Position numbers and translations under genes: made by a program. This document shows positions 20,423-21,013 of a stretch of 21,013 nt of DNA, piece after piece (position 1 is the stretch's first letter; each line of letters begins with the position of its first letter). The notes beneath the pieces are model-generated. The model made no database searches. It worked only from the letters and a program-made list of their open reading frames with translations, and was not told the origin of the DNA. This DNA is from Lithacetigena sp037446255 [NCBI: Coprothermobacterota bacterium] (GTDB lineage Bacteria > Coprothermobacterota > HKB111): contig JBBIIY010000007.1 in the NCBI GenBank assembly GCA_037446255.1, positions 37,750 to 58,762 of the forward strand, written 5' to 3'.

Positions 20423-21013
20423 TTAGGTCCTTTCTGCAATTTCGTTTATTGTAGTGGCGGTTAAGTCTTTATTACCTGATAAACATTCCACAGCCCCAAA
20501 ACGAGCAGGACATACTTCCAGGCAGATACCGCACTTTATACAATCGTCCTGATTGATTTTATGAACCTGCTTTAGTCCGCCAGAAATAGCTGAAACCGGG
20601 CATTTCTTGAGGCAAATCATACAGGCTTTACACTTCTCTTCATTAATTTTATAGGTAATAAGCGCTTTGCAAGCTTTGGCAGGGCATTTATTTTCTCTTA
20701 TATGAGCTTCGTATTCATCACGGAAATATCTGATAGTAGTGAGTACCGGGTTAGGAGCAGTTTGCCCTAAACCGCATAAAGAACCTTTCTTGATAGATTC
20801 TGCCAATTCAACCAGTAAATCTATATCTTCTTCTTTACCTAACCCATTAATTATATCTTCCAGAATGGTTAACATTTCTTTGGTACCTAAGCGGCAGGGA
20901 ATACATTTACCACAGGATTCTTTCTGGGTAAAATCAAGGAAATATCGGGCTACATCAACCATACAGGTATCTTCGTCCATCACCACCATGCCACCGGAAC
21001 CCATAATAGAACC
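20423..21013 (-). CDS. NuoF/HydB-like NADH-binding subunit of formate dehydrogenase, partial
   Basis: Only the C-terminal 196 residues are in the window, open to the right edge ([16 protein letters not shown] is the usual NuoF segment). The N3-type 4Fe-4S ligands are in [13 protein letters not shown] and the later SLCGLGQ. Two extra 4Fe-4S ferredoxin motifs form the tail ([12 protein letters not shown] and [12 protein letters not shown]), as in HydB/HylB rather than NuoF of complex I. The missing part should bind FMN and NAD(H). The stop codon lies next to the GGAGG of fdhA, so the two are translated together. A NuoE-like subunit is expected just upstream, outside the window. Confidence 0.9.
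   Translation of the reverse strand, partial: GSIMGSGGMVVMDEDTCMVDVARYFLDFTQKESCGKCIPCRLGTKEMLTILEDIINGLGKEEDIDLLVELAESIKKGSLCGLGQTAPNPVLTTIRYFRDEYEAHIRENKCPAKACKALITYKINEEKCKACMICLKKCPVSAISGGLKQVHKINQDDCIKCGICLEVCPARFGAVECLSGNKDLTATTINEIAERT

Noticed and set aside
20413-20439. Upstream TTG start for the formate dehydrogenase alpha subunit
   Set aside because: AAGGAGG sits 6 bases before ATG 20412, and the family begins at this 2Fe-2S domain.
1-21013. CRISPR array, tRNA or rRNA genes
   Set aside because: No regular repeat-spacer pattern, cloverleaf or rRNA-like sequence was recognised.

Overview
The window is an AT-rich, gene-dense piece of an anaerobic bacterial chromosome. The gene orders rsmE-mtaB and priA-def-fmt-(PASTA)-rpe are those of Bacillota (Clostridia-like) genomes. 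The NAD-linked formate dehydrogenase points to a strict anaerobe with acetogenic, syntrophic or fermentative metabolism. The species cannot be named from the sequence, and a neighbouring anaerobic phylum is not excluded. No rRNA, tRNA, CRISPR array or transposase gene is visible.

Layout. (1) 1-3838, minus strand: a type IV pilus operon read right to left. It holds a major pilin, a GspH/FimT-like minor pilin, a fused PilM-PilN, PilO, a PilX/GspK-like protein, and a prepilin with an Ig-like C-terminus that runs off the left edge. A strong promoter and a 5'-end hairpin precede the major pilin, and a perfect terminator follows it. (2) 3839-4484: non-coding and rich in inverted repeats, including a roughly 96-bp MITE/REP-like element with a second copy at 8725-8824. 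(3) 4485-8051, plus strand: a membrane-anchored seven-bladed FG-GAP propeller, then rsmE and mtaB (rRNA and tRNA modification). (4) 8059-8652, minus: an anchored thermonuclease with its own promoter. (5) 8880-14986, minus: a compact housekeeping run priA, def, fmt, PASTA lipoprotein, rpe, mobA-like, nudix. (6) 14987-15367: a divergent control region with two near-identical palindromic 23-bp repeats. (7) 15368-16060, plus: a membrane-anchored cyclophilin with a second internal start. (8) 16065-21013, minus: a NuoF/HydB-like subunit (cut by the right edge), a 2Fe-2S/4Fe-4S formate dehydrogenase alpha subunit, and a Na/Pi-cotransporter-like protein with a PhoU domain.

How they work together: the pilus genes supply the assembly platform and several pilins, but the motor ATPases and PilC lie outside the window. 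The formate dehydrogenase needs a bis-guanylated Mo/W-pterin, and the mobA-like gene could supply the guanylyl transfer. priA, def and fmt serve replication restart and N-terminal formyl-Met handling.

Most unusual points: PriA has lost helicase motifs I, II, III, V and VI while keeping all eight zinc cysteines at E. coli spacing. A kinase-less PASTA lipoprotein sits where the PASTA kinase PrkC is usually encoded. PilM and PilN are fused in a GspL-like arrangement with degenerate nucleotide loops. The cyclophilin gene appears built to make an anchored and a cytosolic form. A paired ~100-bp repeat element and a pair of operator-like palindromes have no assigned owner. I see no clear new multi-gene defence or biosynthetic system.
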